A stretch of DNA of 6,875 nucleotides from Verrucomicrobiota bacterium (GTDB taxonomy: Bacteria; Verrucomicrobiota; Verrucomicrobiia; Opitutales; UBA953): the NCBI GenBank assembly GCA_009924535.1, contig RFRI01000071.1, positions 1 through 6,875 on the forward strand, read 5' to 3'. Each line of letters begins with the position of its first letter. The stretch's first letter is position 1. Shown one piece after another: positions 6,088 to 6,875 of the stretch. Made by a program: the position numbers and the translations under genes. The notes under the pieces were generated by a model. The model ran no database searches and was not told the DNA's origin. It worked only from the letters and a program-made list of their open reading frames with translations.

Positions 6088-6875
6088 ATGTTAATCCGAT
6101 TCGGCCTTTTTCTGATCTTCTCGACCTGCCTCTGTCCGGGGGCCTTCCGCGCGTCCTCGAACGTCTTCGTCTCAATCGAAAAAGATGCCGACGAAGATGG
6201 CCTAGACGATGAAATGGAGCAGTTACTCGGGACTAACCCTGATGACCCTGATACCGATGGCGACGGCTGGGACGACCTGACCGAGATCATCCAAGGGACG
6301 GACCCCTGCGACCCGCACGACTACCCTCAACGAATTGTCAGCGGCGGCACCGGCCCGCTGCCCTCCAATCCTGCGCTGCGACTGAAGGTACTCGAGCTGC
6401 TGGCGTCGAGACGCCAAGGCGCACCCGCCAGCACCCCCGCAGCACGACAAGAGACGTCAACCTTCTCCCTGCGATACTTCTATGGAGAAGGGAATCTGCC
6501 TAATCTTAGGGTCGAAGTCATCCGCTCGGACCTCAAGGCGGGCTCCTACTTACTCATGTGGCGCCAGCATGTGCGCTGGAACCCACTCGAAATCGAGCAG
6601 CGCTACACCGTCTCTATCCGGAACGAAGACGGGAAGACGCTCGCCGAGTGGAAGACCCCCATGCCGGTTGATGCTGAATGGCGCTACATGGGCCTTCCCT
6701 TCTCGATTCAGGCGGCTGATGAAGGGAAGCTGCTCACGCTCAGCCTCATTCCCGAAGACGATGGTCGGCTGGAATACTCGCTGGCTGATTTCGTCGCCGA
6801 GCCGGCGGGCATCGAAGCGGACATCGACCGCGACGGAGTCATCGGCGACAACGAGAGACCGTCCGGCGGTAAACC
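6088..6875 (+). CDS. Secreted protein with thrombospondin type 3 calcium-binding repeats (3' partial)
   Basis: The frame from ATG 6088 stays open to the window end, giving 262 residues of a longer protein. Residues about 1-22 look like a secretion signal (MLIRFGLFLIFSTCLC...). The cleavage site is unclear, and the cysteines at 14 and 16 do not fit a lipobox well. Residues 33-78 are Asp-rich TSP3-type repeats: DADEDGLDDEME, DDPDTDGDGWDDLTE, then GTDPCDPHD. These bind calcium and often form stiff linkers in secreted proteins. Residues about 125-240 look beta-rich and are not recognised. The visible end carries a further loop, DIDRDGVIGDNERP (about residue 245). Proteins of this kind are frequent in Verrucomicrobiota, and their function is mostly unknown. 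Codon use is looser than in the operon (TTA, CTA, AGA and AGG all occur). No good ribosome-binding site precedes the ATG. It is divergent from the operon and may share its regulatory region. Confidence 0.8.
   Translation, partial: MLIRFGLFLIFSTCLCPGAFRASSNVFVSIEKDADEDGLDDEMEQLLGTNPDDPDTDGDGWDDLTEIIQGTDPCDPHDYPQRIVSGGTGPLPSNPALRLKVLELLASRRQGAPASTPAARQETSTFSLRYFYGEGNLPNLRVEVIRSDLKAGSYLLMWRQHVRWNPLEIEQRYTVSIRNEDGKTLAEWKTPMPVDAEWRYMGLPFSIQAADEGKLLTLSLIPEDDGRLEYSLADFVAEPAGIEADIDRDGVIGDNERPSGGK

Noticed and set aside
6048..6450. Two short - strand open frames (6048-6290 and 6223-6450)
   Set aside because: They overlap the TSP3 gene on the other strand, which has a signal peptide and calcium loops. 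The short frames have no such support.
1..6875. CRISPR arrays, tRNA or rRNA genes, insertion sequences, attachment sites
   Set aside because: I saw no regularly spaced repeats, no cloverleaf-like sequence, no transposase motif and no terminal inverted repeats.

Overview
The window is GC-rich bacterial DNA. It probably comes from a member of the Verrucomicrobiota, perhaps the Opitutales/Opitutaceae. That placement is an inference from three things: a large secreted dehydrogenase of the type typical of Planctomycetes and Verrucomicrobia (beta-propeller, HEAT repeats, C-terminal cytochrome c), a secreted protein with thrombospondin type 3 calcium loops, and the codon bias. No rRNA or other marker gene is present to confirm it.

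Layout. Positions 1-580 (+ strand) hold the C-terminal end of an unidentified Pro/Ala-rich membrane-anchored protein, followed 10 bases later by thioredoxin (trxA). A strong, probably bidirectional terminator hairpin (604-633) separates trxA from a convergent four-gene operon on the - strand (5896 down to 655). In order of transcription the operon encodes: (1) an 847-residue secreted dehydrogenase-like protein with its own cytochrome c domain; (2) a 12-helix homolog of the cbb3 oxidase catalytic subunit CcoN; (3) a CcoO-like membrane-anchored monoheme cytochrome c; (4) a second membrane-anchored monoheme cytochrome c. Gaps are 19, 11 and 4 bases. A 191-base divergent intergenic region (5897-6087) contains two short palindromes. 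It is followed by a + strand gene for a secreted TSP3-repeat protein that runs off the window end.

The main result is that the operon looks like a cbb3 oxidase locus but cannot encode a working oxidase. The CcoN homolog aligns without gaps to canonical CcoN around its functional helices, yet every cofactor ligand I can align is replaced: both low-spin heme b histidines, the heme b3 histidine, all three CuB histidines and the cross-linked tyrosine. The CcoO-like subunit keeps its CXXCH heme site but has no methionine apart from the start, so its usual sixth heme ligand is gone. The diheme subunit CcoP is replaced by a monoheme cytochrome. That cytochrome is recognisably paralogous to the cytochrome domain of the dehydrogenase in gene 1.

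The most economical reading (inference) is a dedicated electron-transfer module. A periplasmic or secreted propeller dehydrogenase would pass electrons through three c-type hemes docked on a membrane scaffold derived from an oxidase that lost all its metal centres. The final acceptor, probably a real terminal oxidase, would be encoded elsewhere. I know of no description of such a complex, but I could not search for one.
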